A stretch of DNA of 64,000 nt, taken from assembly GCA_033977485.1 (NCBI GenBank), contig CM066989.1, positions 94,693,887-94,757,886 of the forward strand, written 5' to 3'. A model generated the notes under the pieces. The model worked only from the letters and a program-made list of their open reading frames with translations, was not told where the DNA came from and made no database searches. The position numbers and the translations under genes were made by a program. Below, piece by piece: positions 44,761 to 56,261 of the stretch; the first letter of the stretch is position 1; each line of letters starts with the position of its first letter. Source of the DNA: Hydrangea macrophylla. Lineage: Eukaryota > Streptophyta > Magnoliopsida > Cornales > Hydrangeaceae.

Positions 44761-45808
44761 CTAGTTGGAGCCCTGCGCATTGCGCATGAGATTTAATTGT
44801 GTCGTTTCGTGTGGTTAAGTGGTTGTTAAAAATGTATAATAAGATATTAAAACAGTTAATTATGAAATTGTAAATGTAACTATTTAATCTAAAACTCTTC
44901 TTACGGAAGAAGTTGATAATTCTGAGTATCTTATAAATGAGCAGTAAAGGTACCTAATAAAGTGCCACTAAAAATATATGACACAAGTAGGGTATTTCCT
45001 CTAAAAAATGGCATGAATGTGTTTGTAGGTCTTAATTGATATTCGAATACAATCTATAAATTCTGAATTTGAGGGAAGAAGTTGACAAAATGTGAATATT
45101 AGTGACCAATTCATAATAGCTACTAAAATAGCCACTTTAGTTGACATTTTAAATATACCAGAACTTAAATTTTTGAGAAGAAGTTGACCAAAATGTGAAA
45201 TTAGTAACCAATTCCTAAATAGCCACTAAAATAGCCACTTTTTAAAACTTTTTTAATGTGAATAATAAATATCCCAAAACTTGCTGACCTAAATGCAATA
45301 ACACATATTACAATATTTGAATCCTAAATTTGAGAGAAGAAGTTGAGCAAATTGTAAATATTAGTGTCCAATTCCTAAATAACCACTAAAATAACTATTT
45401 TTTTTTACTTTTTATGAAGTGAATAATAAATATCCCAAATTATTGACCTAAATGTAATTAGACACAAATTGTTGATTGAACCTCATTTGAGAGCAAAAGT
45501 TGACCAAATTATAAATAGTCACTTTTGTTGACTTTTTTTGAAGTCAATAATAAATATCCCAAAAATTGTTGGCCCAAATGTAATTAGACACAAGATTGTT
45601 GATTAAAACCTCATTATTATATTAAATAAAATTTCAAGAGTCACTTGAACATAATTATTTGTCCAAAATGACAAATTTACCCTCAGACAAATCAATATAT
45701 CCTTACGATGTATAGATATGTATATGAGTAATTAGGGTGTAGTGAAGGACAAAAGAGGAAGTTCATATTTTTTGACGTGCTTGCTTATTCGTTTTTATAG
45801 TATAATAG

Positions 45809-45809
<1 letters not shown>
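44761..45809 (-). mobile_element. Non-autonomous Helitron, both ends present (1049 bp)
   Basis: On the minus strand it starts TCTATTATACTATAAAAACG (from 45809) and ends with a TGCGCA-based hairpin (44786-44774), nine bases and CTAG at 44764-44761. It is inserted between host A (44760) and T (45810), as Helitrons require, with no target duplication. It holds no Rep/helicase sequence. It carries internal tandem repeats. Confidence 0.85.
45010..45620. repeat. Internal tandem repeats of the Helitron, about 115-150 bp per unit
   Basis: The word series tttgagagaagaagttgac, attagtgaccaattcc, taaatagccactaaaatagcc, gaataataaatatccc and gacctaaatgtaatta recurs four to five times with indels. Later units are shorter. 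Confidence 0.75.

Positions 45810-45810
<1 letters not shown>

Positions 45811-45841
<31 letters not shown>
45811..45841. repeat. TG microsatellite next to the Helitron end
   Basis: About 15 TG units directly at the Helitron 5' end. Confidence 0.95.
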
Positions 45842-45844
<3 letters not shown>

Positions 45845-46062
45845 ATAAGGGCCAAATAGTCATTCCTAGGGGTGGATGTACAAATTCAAAGTTTTGGGTG
45901 TCAGAACAGACTTGACCTTCACAGCAATAATCAGAATATAAAAGCACCAGAGTGAAGTAAAAAGAGCATCTCCAACCCAAGGCCTTCAAAATTGTCATCA
46001 TTTTGGCATCTCCTTCATTTTTTAAGGAGAGGACCCCACCATTTCCAGAAATGAACTCCAAC

Positions 46063-47178
46063 TAGCTAAGGATGTGTTTCGGCCGGAACGGATCGGAATA
46101 CCCTCTTTTGTAAAGAAAAAAAAATTCTAAAAATTTCAGAAATTAAATAGGTGTTCCGGTTTCCGTTCCGATTTTTTCAAAATTTCATTTTCCTTTCCGA
46201 TTTCAGAATTTTCGGAATTTTCGAAAATTTTCGGAATCAGAATTCTTCGAAAATTTTCGGAATTGGAATCGGAGTTTTTCATAATTTTTGGAATTTTCGG
46301 AATACAAGTACTATTGAAAGGGTAAGTCATGCTTTATAGAGAGTCCCCCTACTCTCAGGGGCGGAGGGAGGGGCGGGCAGGCAGGGGCCATGGTCCCCCC
46401 CAAGACTTCTCAAAATTCCATTTTTAGTATGTAGACTTTTTAGAAATATCAAATCTCCCCCCCCCCCCTCCCCCCCCCCCACACACACACCAAAAAAAAA
46501 CAGTGCTTATTACACAATTCTCAAAAATATTGGCTAGGCTCAAATAAAATTATTATATTTAGTATGTTGGCCTAATTGTAATAGAACAACCCAAAAATTG
46601 AAATAAATTTACATATAATATGTTATATTGGCCTAAATGTATTCTAACATCCTCAATATTTAGACCTATAATCTTTCTTCTCACTTACTATTTGAAACCA
46701 ACCCAAATTGTTTAACCATAATTGTAAATTTTACAAATCAGCACTTAATAGTGATAATTTTCATGTGATGGTAGAATAACAAATAGACCTAAAAATTTTC
46801 ACCTCGGGGGCGTTGTCCTCGAAACCTCGTGTGAATCTAACCCATCTATACACCGCCCCCCCAAGCCGTTATTCCTAGCTCCGCCCCTACCTACTCTCTC
46901 ATTTATCTTCTTATTCGATGTGGGACAAACAATTCTACATTCTTCCAAATTTTCGGAAAATATTCGGATTTTTTTTCGGAAAAAAATTTGGATTTTTTTG
47001 GAAACATTTTCGGAAAATATTCGGAAAACATATATTCAAAATATTTTCGGAATTTTCAAAACAATTCCGATTTCGATCCGATTTTTTTCGGAATTCAGAA
47101 TTTGGAATTCAATTTTTGGTTCCAAAATCAAAATTTTTCGGATCGGAATCAGAATTTCCGTTCCAAATGACACCCCTA
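46063..47178. mobile_element. Middle hAT element of the nest, perfect 8-bp TSD
   Basis: ACTCCAAC lies directly before (46055-46062) and after (47179-47186). The right end is CACCCCTA; the left is an eroded TAG(ctaa)GGATG form. The interior is made of ttttcggaattttcgg words on both sides. The innermost element splits it. Confidence 0.8.
46356..46889. mobile_element. Innermost hAT element of the nest, perfect 8-bp TSD
   Basis: Begins CAGGGGCGGAGGGAGG and ends CTAGCTCCGCCCCTA. CCTACTCT occurs on both sides (46348-46355, 46890-46897). It is 534 bp, non-coding, with a C-rich run at 46458-46480. It is the youngest of the three nested insertions. Confidence 0.92.
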
Positions 47179-48054
47179 ACTCCAACCATCCGTCCTTTAT
47201 TTTACTATTTATTTCTTCAAATCACTATTCTTTTATTCAACAAATCTTAAAATCTATTCATTTCCTCACAGCTTTATACATTATTTGATTTTCTTATAAG
47301 CTAATATTCAAACTTAATTAGTTTATTTTTTAATAGAAAAACTAAAATATTTATTTTTTGATGAATAAAGAACTAAAACATTTTTCAATTCCATGATAAC
47401 AAAACAAAATCCACTAAAATCCAATAAACTATTTATCAACTTCATTTTTTTTTTCGAAGTTGTAGTTGTTACTGACGAAATCATTGTTTGTGTTATTGTT
47501 TATCAATGTAATCATTAAGTGTGCAATGTAATCAATCATGTTTTAATATGTACCAATTTATATCTATTATTTTTAAGGTGCCAATTTATCTATATTAAAA
47601 ATATTTAATACATTAAAAAAATCCTAATTACAAAGTGCAAAAGTTAATTAATTACATATTTCCTTATGTAGTTATAAAAATTATTATGTTGGATATAATT
47701 TTTAAAAAGTGCACAAACTATAAATTTTAGTTATTAAGTATTAATATATATAAGAAGTGGGACATAAGTAGAATTTTATGGAAAGAATTTTTTTATTGGG
47801 ATGAATAGTGTTTTGAAGGAGGTTCCTTCAAAAGATTTTGGGTTTACTATTCATGACTTCAAAAATTTCTTCATTTTAGCATCTTTTGAAGGTGGGTTGG
47901 AGTGGAGAAAATAGAAATTGTCTTCAAAATTTGAAGATTTGAAGGAAATGAAGGCTTGGGTTGGAAATGCTCTAAGCAAGAAGGGTGAAGAAAGAGAGGG
48001 AGAGAGAGATAGGATTTAGAAAAAGAAAGAGAGAAATTTTATTATCATTTTCCC

Positions 48055-48086
<32 letters not shown>
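48055..48086. repeat. GA microsatellite
   Basis: About 14 GA units just before the possible LTR start at 48152. Confidence 0.95.
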
Positions 48087-48089
<3 letters not shown>

Positions 48090-48151
48090 TTTATTATCAA
48101 TTTTCGTACATTTCTCAAATGTGGCTTGGTTTGTATATCTGAGTCAATTAA

Positions 48152-48515
48152 TCTGTAACAACCTGTATTTTTCAACTATGTATATAAAAATATCAAATTT
48201 CGTATTTATACTATATATTATACAGCTCGAGATAATAATAATAATAATAAGGATAATAATATTTCTTTACTATTTATATATTTACATATATAGATATATT
48301 AATTGTGTATTAATATTGGTAGTGTGATGTGTGTATATATGTATTACCTAAACACACCCTAACCCTTTACTTGAGTACTACCTAACCCATGTGCATTTGT
48401 GTGGTATATGTGTATTGTGCATGTGTTCATATGTGTGCTATGCATTTGTGTGGTGTATGTGCGTTGTGTATATGTTCACATGTGTGCTATGCATTTGTGT
48501 GTGTGGGGTGTGTGT

Positions 48516-48552
<37 letters not shown>

Positions 48553-49493
48553 TTTGTGTTGTGGACCATAAAATATACATGGGGACCAAGATAGGTAGTT
48601 ATATAAATATACGCACACTCACTACTCTCACTCACCACACAAGAGAGAAAGAAAAAAAAACAGAAAATACAAAGGACAGTTACAGAGAGAGAGAGAGAGA
48701 GAATCTGAGAAAGAACACGTAAAGAAGAGAGATAGAGCTTGAAGCCATAGCCAAAGCTTGGCCTCTTTAGTATTTTCTTGGGAATTCTCTGCACTTCCAC
48801 AAAATCCAATTCTGTGAGTGTTATAAACTCACTCTTAATGGGCTTGGTTAGTTGGTTTGGCCTTTACGAGCTTGGTTATTTGATTTGATCTGGCCATGAG
48901 TTGGACACGATGCTACCTTGGTCAACGAAGGTTTACCATGCGGCCATTATTTGGGCACGATAGTATATCAATCATGATTGTCATCACTTATAGAATGTCT
49001 GGGATTGCTATGGCAGAAGACACTTGGGAGACATTACTATATCATTCGTCGGTATGAGATGGGCCAACAAGGGTATACACGATTTGTGTTGGTTTGCCGT
49101 CGTGATGAGGACGACAATTGGTATTCTATATATGTTATTCACCTGTTGTCGGTTTGCTAGCGATAGTATACACGTCTATTGCTGGTTTGCCAGCGTGCTG
49201 TATTATTACAGTTAGTTTACTTATATACTACTCGACTGTTATGGGTTTGCCGGTGAGGGGTATACATAGCGTTACCGGTTTGCCGTTGTGCTGCACGAAG
49301 CAGGTAGTACTATTTGATGTGCTATTCATCTGTGCTTATTGGACGATGGTGATTCATCTTTACTGATTTGTCAGTGATAGTACACACGATCATGATGTGT
49401 ATATGAGATATGGAATTGAGACACACCTGGGCTGGTGGCTGGTAGGTCATAATAGAGATAAGACGTAAGGATCTGTGGAGATAAGTAAGAGGG
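48152..49493 (+). mobile_element. Probable LTR-type retroelement fragment, truncated on the right
   Basis: Tgtaacaacctgtatttttc at 48152 has the form of a TG-started plant LTR. A TATA-like ttatataaatatacgc near 48599 is followed by a leader-like actcactactctcactcacc. Right of 48880 degenerate ggtttgccgtcg / gatagtatacac units recur, and reverse-complement forms of them appear at 52430-52690. It is cut at 49494 by the LTR of another element. A TG microsatellite lies at 48389-48552. No coding domain was seen. Confidence 0.45.
48389..48552. repeat. TG-rich microsatellite block
   Basis: Interspersed then pure TG repeats (gtgtgctatgcatttgtgtgg occurs in several copies before the pure tract). Confidence 0.95.
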
Positions 49494-50376
49494 TGTAGAT
49501 ATCGCAGGCTAGCCACGCGTTTAAAACTTTTTTAACTCAAATACGAGTCGCCACTTAATTTTTAAAGGAAAATTAAGAAACCATCTTAAAAGCAAACTGA
49601 TCTTTTGGAAACCAGATATTTCTTCTCCCAATTCTCACAATAACTCTCTTAATTCTCCCCAAAATTCTTCAATCTTCAAGCCCCCTCTCAATGGAGACAT
49701 ACAACTCTTTATATAGTCCTATTAGGAGAGGATAAATCAGTAATTTTGAAGTGATCTTACATGTGAAGTGTGATCTTGGGTGTTCAATACGTATTTTTTT
49801 AAAAAAAAAACACAAACTGTTATAGCGGGCGGCACTCGATGAATTGTCTGCGGCACTCACTGAGTGCCAGTCCGGCACTCACTAACTGTCGGCGTGACAC
49901 TCAATGAGTGCCGGCGCGGCACTCAGTGAATGCCGCCACAATTGCCGCGTGCCGTTCCGCTTTCAGTTATTATATGTATCCATCTATATATATATATTCT
50001 TTTTCTTTTTCTTTTCCTTTTTGTTTTCTTTTTGAAATTCTTTTCTTTCTTCTTTTCCTAAATCAAAATTCTCTTTATTTTTCTTTTCCCTATTTTTTAA
50101 GAACAAAAAGTTTATTTCCTCTCAAAAAATACACCTATACGAACACATACCTAAATTCATTCATTTCATTCATTTTTTTATCATGCGTATTTTCACACCC
50201 AAAATTACTTCTCCTTTCTTTTCCTTTCTCAAATTTTATCGTCCTCGAGATTGAGAAGCCTTCTGAAGAACCTGAATTGTTTTAAAGATCCTTGAATTCT
50301 ACTGAAAACTATTGTCATCGGTTTAGAGGTAATCGTCTCCTGAATTCGATGATCGGTTAAAATTGGGGTGTCTGTA
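49494..50376 (-). repeat. 3' LTR of a Tat-type Ty3/gypsy element (883 bp, minus strand)
   Basis: On the minus strand it starts TACAGACACCCCAATTTT (a mutated TGTAGACACCCC) and ends GCCTGCGATATCTACA. The end block (aattaagtggcgactcgt near 49563-49546) and GATATCYACA terminus match the longer LTRs at 53221 and 59303. A polypurine tract precedes it on the element strand. The palindrome cluster GGCACTCACTGAGTGCC lies at 49830-49940. The U3/R leader is very T-rich on the plus strand (49990-50230). Confidence 0.75.
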
Positions 50377-50392
50377 GTTTGCCCCTCTTCGG
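50377..50392 (-). other. Polypurine tract of the Tat-type element
   Basis: Read on the minus strand: CGAAGAGGGGCAAAC directly before the LTR start. GGGGCAAAC before TGTAGACACC is the form seen in Tat/Ogre elements. It shows that the adjacent LTR is the 3' one and that the element interior lies to the right on the plus strand. Confidence 0.65.
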
Positions 50393-50785
50393 CAGAACTT
50401 GTGAAGCAACGCGTATCACAAGTGAATGTCGAAACTTATGTGAAGACAAGCCTTTGACTGAACCGTTGAATTTAGGTAAAAACAAAGTGCGTTGCAAAAA
50501 CAAATGCATAGTTGGTTGGTGCTGGTTATGCTTAATGGTGAGCTGCCTACGTATCCCATACAGATAAATGCTTAATGGTCAGCATATAGGCACAAATAAT
50601 CATACAAATAAATGCACCTATCCTATCGTGATGCACATGCTCATACAATGCTCCAAGAGAAGTATAAATGAATCTGGTCATGCTAACGAGATGGTAAAAA
50701 TGTCACGTTCACTCTATTTCAAGATCTAATCACGTGATGTACAATGCCTGATATGACGGCCAGAGATAACTGACTGAAGTTTGGG

Positions 50786-51465
50786 CGATGCAAATTTGTT
50801 GCAAGGGTAGGTTTTGTTTGGGAAATGCGATCAACATAAATTTGTTACGAGGATTGAGAAGGTAGCTTTGTTACACTTTCCAGGATCTGATAATTTGATC
50901 AGTGTAAGTTCGTTACGCAGATCGAGAATGCAAATTCGCTACACTCCCCAGACTTTGATCAACGTAAATTTGTTACGTGGACCGAGAATGCAAATTTGGT
51001 ACAGTCCCAAATAGGTCAATGCAAGTTTGTTATAATGACCGAGAATGTAAATTTGTTACATTCTCGAAATAGGTCAACAAAAATTTGTTATTAGGACTGA
51101 GAATGTAAATTTGTTACACTCCCAAAACAGGTTAACATAAATTTGTTATGAGGATTGAGAATGTAAATTTGTTACACTCCCAAATAGATCAATGCAAATT
51201 TGTTACAATGACTGAGAATGTAAATTTGTTACACTCCCGAAATAGGTCAATGCAAATTTGTTACGAGAACCGAGAACACAAATTTGTTACGCTCCTAAAC
51301 AGGTCAATGCAAGTTTGTTATAATGACTGAGAATGTAAATTTGTTACACTCCCGAAATAGGTCAACGTAAGTTTGTTGCGAGGACTGAGAATGTAAATTT
51401 GTTACACTCCCGAAATAGGTCAACGTAAATTTATTACGAGGACTGAGAATGTAAATTTGTTACTA
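50786..51465 (-). repeat. 58-bp tandem array (about 11-12 copies) in the element's 3' region
   Basis: Unit, in two parts: gtcaacgtaaatttgttacg-aggactgagaat, then gtaaatttgttacactcccg-aaatag. Copies differ at a few positions; the right half of the array is more uniform than the left. It lies 0.4-1.1 kb inside the polypurine tract of the minus-strand Tat-type element, that is, in its 3' untranslated region. It ends abruptly at 51465. The units have no spacers, and flanking genes rule out CRISPR. Confidence 0.93.
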
Positions 51466-53215
51466 TCACGCCCCGGAGTAGCAAAAATAGGGAAAATTTT
51501 AAAATTTCCTTTTTGGACTCATAGGGAATGACTTGATTGAAAGGCGTCCTGTCCTCTAGCACTATAAACAACATGAAAATAAAAGGGGAGAAAGCTAATC
51601 GTAACTTAAACTTTAATCTGAACAATTTAAACGAATACAAAACATCGGTCCCAATACTAGTACACAGGCTATTATAAAAACATGATGCTGACGACTATCT
51701 TCAGTCTAGCTCTACACTTCCAGTGCTCCTTAGCATCTTTCTCTTAAGTCTGAATTGTCCTTTAACCAACCTGCAAGGAAATCTGGACATTGGATTGTCC
51801 AGGTGTAATATATAGTCAGTTTTGCAACAAAGCTAAGTGGGCGTTCATACCTATATTCACTGCCAATATACATACACTAACTACTCATCTCACGTTATTA
51901 CTTTGCATCTTAGGATGCGGTTAGTCCATTATCGATTGACGTCGCTCACACAGACCTAGTAAAGGTATCAACCAACATATAATGTAATTGCCAAACATCT
52001 ACCATTAACTAAATAGCATGATTAATATAATTCATAACATGATCATCTGATTCTTGAAATCATAACATCTTATCTCATATCATTTCATTTTTCATCTCCA
52101 TTATAATAGTGCATGAAAATGCGTACTCAATGAACCCAAACCCAAACTATGGGATATGAAATCCTATAACCAATGCAACTCAATAAGTCGGGTTATTAAA
52201 CCCACAACGACAACTTACTCTGAACTTGCTTTCACAATACAAACCACATTTCCACTACGAACTCTGATACTTGTTTCATACTTCGTTGTCACGATCCATG
52301 AGCAATGGCACTGGGGTGTGTATCTCTACTTAATCCAAAATAGCACGATGGTAGAATTGGCTCGATCGGCTATACCCTCACTGGTGAATCACCACCAGAC
52401 GAGTTGCACGTCAGAATACTAATTACGAATTGGCAGCATGGCGGCAAAGGCACGCATCACGTGTACTATCATGGTACCCAATCGCAGAGGATGGTACATT
52501 AGTAACTAACTAGCGCATGATATACAGCACGACAGCAAACCCACATAACGCTTGTACTATCTCCGGCAAAGCTCCTCGGACTACTAGTACATTAGAGCAC
52601 TAACTGCTAAGCAGTACGACGGCAAAACCAAGATGCATGTGCCATCTCCGGCGATTACACTGACGAGTGGCACAATAGCAGCTCTAAATTTTCTCTTACT
52701 ATTATAATCACATTCACAATATTCTGTATCTCAATCATACCCATTATCACGTATCTTTATCATCTCGTAAGGCTCCCAAAATATAACGACTCATGACTCA
52801 GGGTACAAGAATCTCAATTGTACCAATTCCCAATTCCCAAGACTCCCAATTACTTCACTCAGTACCTCCGGTGATCAGAGTCATTGACATTCACCATGAT
52901 GTGACATTCAGTTACATGATTCTTGATAACATAATTACATTAGGCAAGACATATAGATAAAACTCTTAACATGCTCTTTATTCTCATTATCATGTTTAGA
53001 CATAGTTATCAAAGCTATAACAACGATGTATTCATATAACCGACATTGACATATACAAAATGTACAAACTAACGTTCATAATCAATTATCCATCATAACA
53101 CATACATGGCTATACAGTCTTTCACATATGATTCTTCTCTTTTATTTCTTATAAATATATCATAGTATCATATAACATACTTGTCTTATTGCAATTGATT
53201 CAACAACGTACTTTA
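51466..53215. mobile_element. Unclassified long retroelement sequence, left part
   Basis: Begins tatcacgccccgg, like a degraded TGTCACGCCCCG LTR terminus. It continues directly with 56262-58326 once the solo LTR is removed. It contains cggcaaa-centred units (52430-52690) that mirror 48900-49320. No open frame of retroviral type. Orientation and exact borders could not be settled. Confidence 0.4.
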
Positions 53216-53220
53216 CATAT

Positions 53221-56200
53221 TGTAGCACCCCGATTTTGACCAAACATCGAGTTAAGGGGAGTATTGCCTCTAGATCCGATGATGACAATGTCCGACTAAT
53301 CTAGGACTTCCAAAAGGTGATCCAAGCTCTTCAAAAGACTCTTCAAACAAAAGAGAGAAAAGAAGAAAAAGAGAGAGAAAAGAAAAAAATAGAAGAAAAA
53401 CAGCACATGGCACATTTTTCGGCACTCTCGGGTTACTGGTGCGGCACTCCCTAAATGTCGTACGGCAGTTGGTAAGTGCCGCACGACTTCTGAACCAGTT
53501 CAAGCGTAAGCTCGAAGAGCTTTCTCCGCCAGTGGGGAATCTATAGATCGTAGTAGTTCGCCATGAGAGCCGCTAAAATAAACCAAGTGCCGCAAAAAAT
53601 CAGAATTTCAGAAAAGACGACAGTCCACGGAGTTGTCCGCCGAATGCCGCACCGACATTCACTGAATGCCGTGGCAGCTGACAGTGAGTGCCGCTCCGGC
53701 ATTCATTGAGTGCCACTTCCATCTCCATTGAGTGCCGCATTTTTGTAACTGGCAGCTTTGAAATAGTACATTTTGTACCTTTAAAAGGATATCCAAAAAA
53801 TGAGGGTTTTGCCCTTGAAATGACTGAAATAACCCTCTGGAATTTGCCTATATATAGGGGATGAATATCTCATTACAAGAGAGCTAGATTGGGAATTTTT
53901 GAATCTTAGAATCTTATATCAATTTTCTTTGTTTTTAAGCTTCTTGAAAATTTCTAAACACTATTAGGAGCAAGTTTTAGAGGAATTTAAAGAAGGAAGA
54001 GCTAGAAGAAGAACTTGATTAACCTTGGAAATCCTAAAACAACCAAGAAGTTGAGGATATTTGGAGGTAAACTCTAGACTAATTAGCTTATTTAGTTTGA
54101 GTTCAATCACAATACTTAGAGTCTCCTAGGATCTTTACACATTTTCAAAAACTCTCTTCCCACCTCATTTCATCACACACCACTAATATTGTGATTGAAC
54201 TTGCATTTCATTGGTTTGGATCAAACTAACTTAAGGTTTAAAGTTAAACAAATCATGAAGTTAACTTAGATATTTTTAGTCTTGATTCCCCTCTTCTTCT
54301 TTTTTTAATTATGTCTATCTCTTATGATTCATGAGACCTTCAATGTCTTATTTTGAGTCCTTAGGTTTGAAGTCCTTTAAATTTCTTACAAACTCATGAT
54401 TTGTAAGAAGATTAAGGTTGATATTAGCATGATTGGTTAATGAATCTAAGTCTACCTCTATGGTTTAGGTTCACTACCTTGAGATTTCATGAAGTTTCAT
54501 CATACTTCATTGAGGTCTATGAGTATGAGTGTCCTTAGTCTCTAATGACCATCAAATTGGAGGATTTTAGGTGAAGCCAAACTTCATCGCTTGATAAGTT
54601 AAAAGTTAATAAACAAATGAAATTTGACAAAGGTGCAGTGAGTTTATAGACCACCTTTGATCAAAGATTTTTAGTTAAATAATGGATTGTTGGAATTGGA
54701 TGAAACCAACTGGAAAATGTCAAAAACACAAAGTTTTACCACTGTGATTTTTGTTTTGATGATATTTTATGTTTAAAGTGGTTTAGTTATGTGTTTTTTG
54801 AAGTAACCAAAATCTGTCCAGAATTTCAGCACAGTGACACCTTTTTGAAATAAGAAAATCAGAACTTTAATCAAGTATTCTTAGCCCCAAATAATTTTTT
54901 TACATGAAGTTTAATGTGTTAATAAGGTCTCCTAAAAAGATTAGAGTCTTTCTGATTCGTTTACTATTTTTAGAAAATCATGCAAAATCTCTGGACAGAG
55001 AGTTGGAAATTTCTGAGTGATGTCTAGTGTTTGTCTAATTTTCGGAGATTGAACCATTGATCTTTGATTTTTCTTTTTGGGTCAGAAACTAGACTCACAG
55101 AGGCGCCTTGTGTCCAAAATTCGTTGACATCAAACCAAGGGAAGCATGCTTTTTCTATTTTTGAAGTTTTGGTTTGCTCTCTGAAACTTCTAGAGTTTTG
55201 TGACAGATTTGACAAAACTTTGCAAATAATGGTTCAAATGATCTTTTCATGACTAAGGGCTTATACCATGCTTTAATAATGATTAGTTAAACTTAAATTC
55301 AGAGGTTAAATGATCCAAATCAATGAATAACTCGTAGCTTGCTTTTGTTCATATACATTCATCCATGTAAGTTGATACTTGTAATTAGAACTCATGTTGT
55401 GTTAGGATTAAAATTGCATTCAAATCGAACATGACTAGGGTTCCTTCTGATCATGTTGGGGCTATGACATCTCTATATGGACATTGCATTGGCTCCTAGT
55501 TGAGACTTGTATATCTATAGAGGTACTATGATTCCAATTAGTTAAAAGGAATTCATAGTTGTGTCAATTATTTCTCTATTTGATAGATTTAAGCTAAAAG
55601 TTTAGAATTGATTATTTGATACCATGTAATGTGAGCTAACCCTTTGTTTTGTAGTGCTTTTGAGGTACATTTTCTCAATCCTTTCTCTAGTTTATTTATT
55701 TGTTGATTTTAATTGATTTTCGACTCCATGTGCGACACTTTAGAATTAGGTTTTGCCTCTTTGTGTATATATGTGATTAGAGACCCCTTTTAGGATTATT
55801 TTACTCGTGTATGCATTACACGTCTATTTTCGCTGCTGGACCCCGGGTGAGTTCTCTATTTGCATATCATATTACTTGCTAACTGTACTACTCGATTTTG
55901 AATGATATTTTGTCATTAGTAATTTTACACCATTTCAACATGCTTGTGTGATGTATATTTATATCTATGTATTAGTTGAGGGCACATTTAGATCAATAGT
56001 TTGATTAAAAGGATGACGAGTAGAGGCATATCACGAGATAGGATGAGAGAGGGTATTTTAGTCCGTCAGACTCCTTCCTCTCTCATTCTATAATCTCCGG
56101 ACCTAGTTAATCTCTGGTTTCTAAAAAGATCGGGTTGCTTTAAAATAATTTCTTAATTTTTCTTTTAAAAATTAAGTGGCGACTCGTTTTTGAATTTGAA

Positions 56201-56256
56201 TTTGGAAAAGGTTTTAAATAAAAAAGCTGTGGGAAAGAAAAATTGCGATATCCACA
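53221..56256 (+). mobile_element. Solo LTR of a Tat/Ogre-type element, perfect 5-bp TSD
   Basis: Begins TGTAGCACCCCGATTTTGACC and ends GCGATATCCACA. CATAT lies directly before (53216-53220) and after (56257-56261). It is 3036 bp and related over its length to the LTR at 59303-62260 (for example tccgatgatgacaa, tcatcacacaccac, gggcacatttagat, acctagttaatctctgg). There is no interior or second LTR, so it is the product of LTR-LTR recombination. GGCACTCA/GAATGCC palindromes occur at 53410-53740. Confidence 0.93.
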
Positions 56257-56261
56257 CATAT

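Larger units (their letters stand above)
45964..47972. mobile_element. Outer MITE of a three-layer nest (GAGCATCTCCAACCC ends)
   Basis: Left end gagcatctccaacccaaggcc, right end ggcttgggttggaaatgctc. Flanks AAA and TAA. It is the same end type as 34800-35218. Its original body is interrupted by the 46063-47178 element. On the right its sequence contains tcttcaaaatttgaaga palindromic words. No coding capacity. Confidence 0.75.

Noticed and set aside
46136..47288. Asn/Phe/Ser-rich frames with repeated FRIFG-like words
   Set aside because: They come from ttttcggaatt repeats inside the nested hAT element.
48389..48809. Cys/Val- and His/Thr-rich frames on both strands
   Set aside because: They are translations of the TG/CA microsatellite.
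50786..51465. Regular direct repeats resembling a CRISPR array
   Set aside because: The 58-bp units are head to tail without unique spacers, in a plant retroelement; no cas genes are present.
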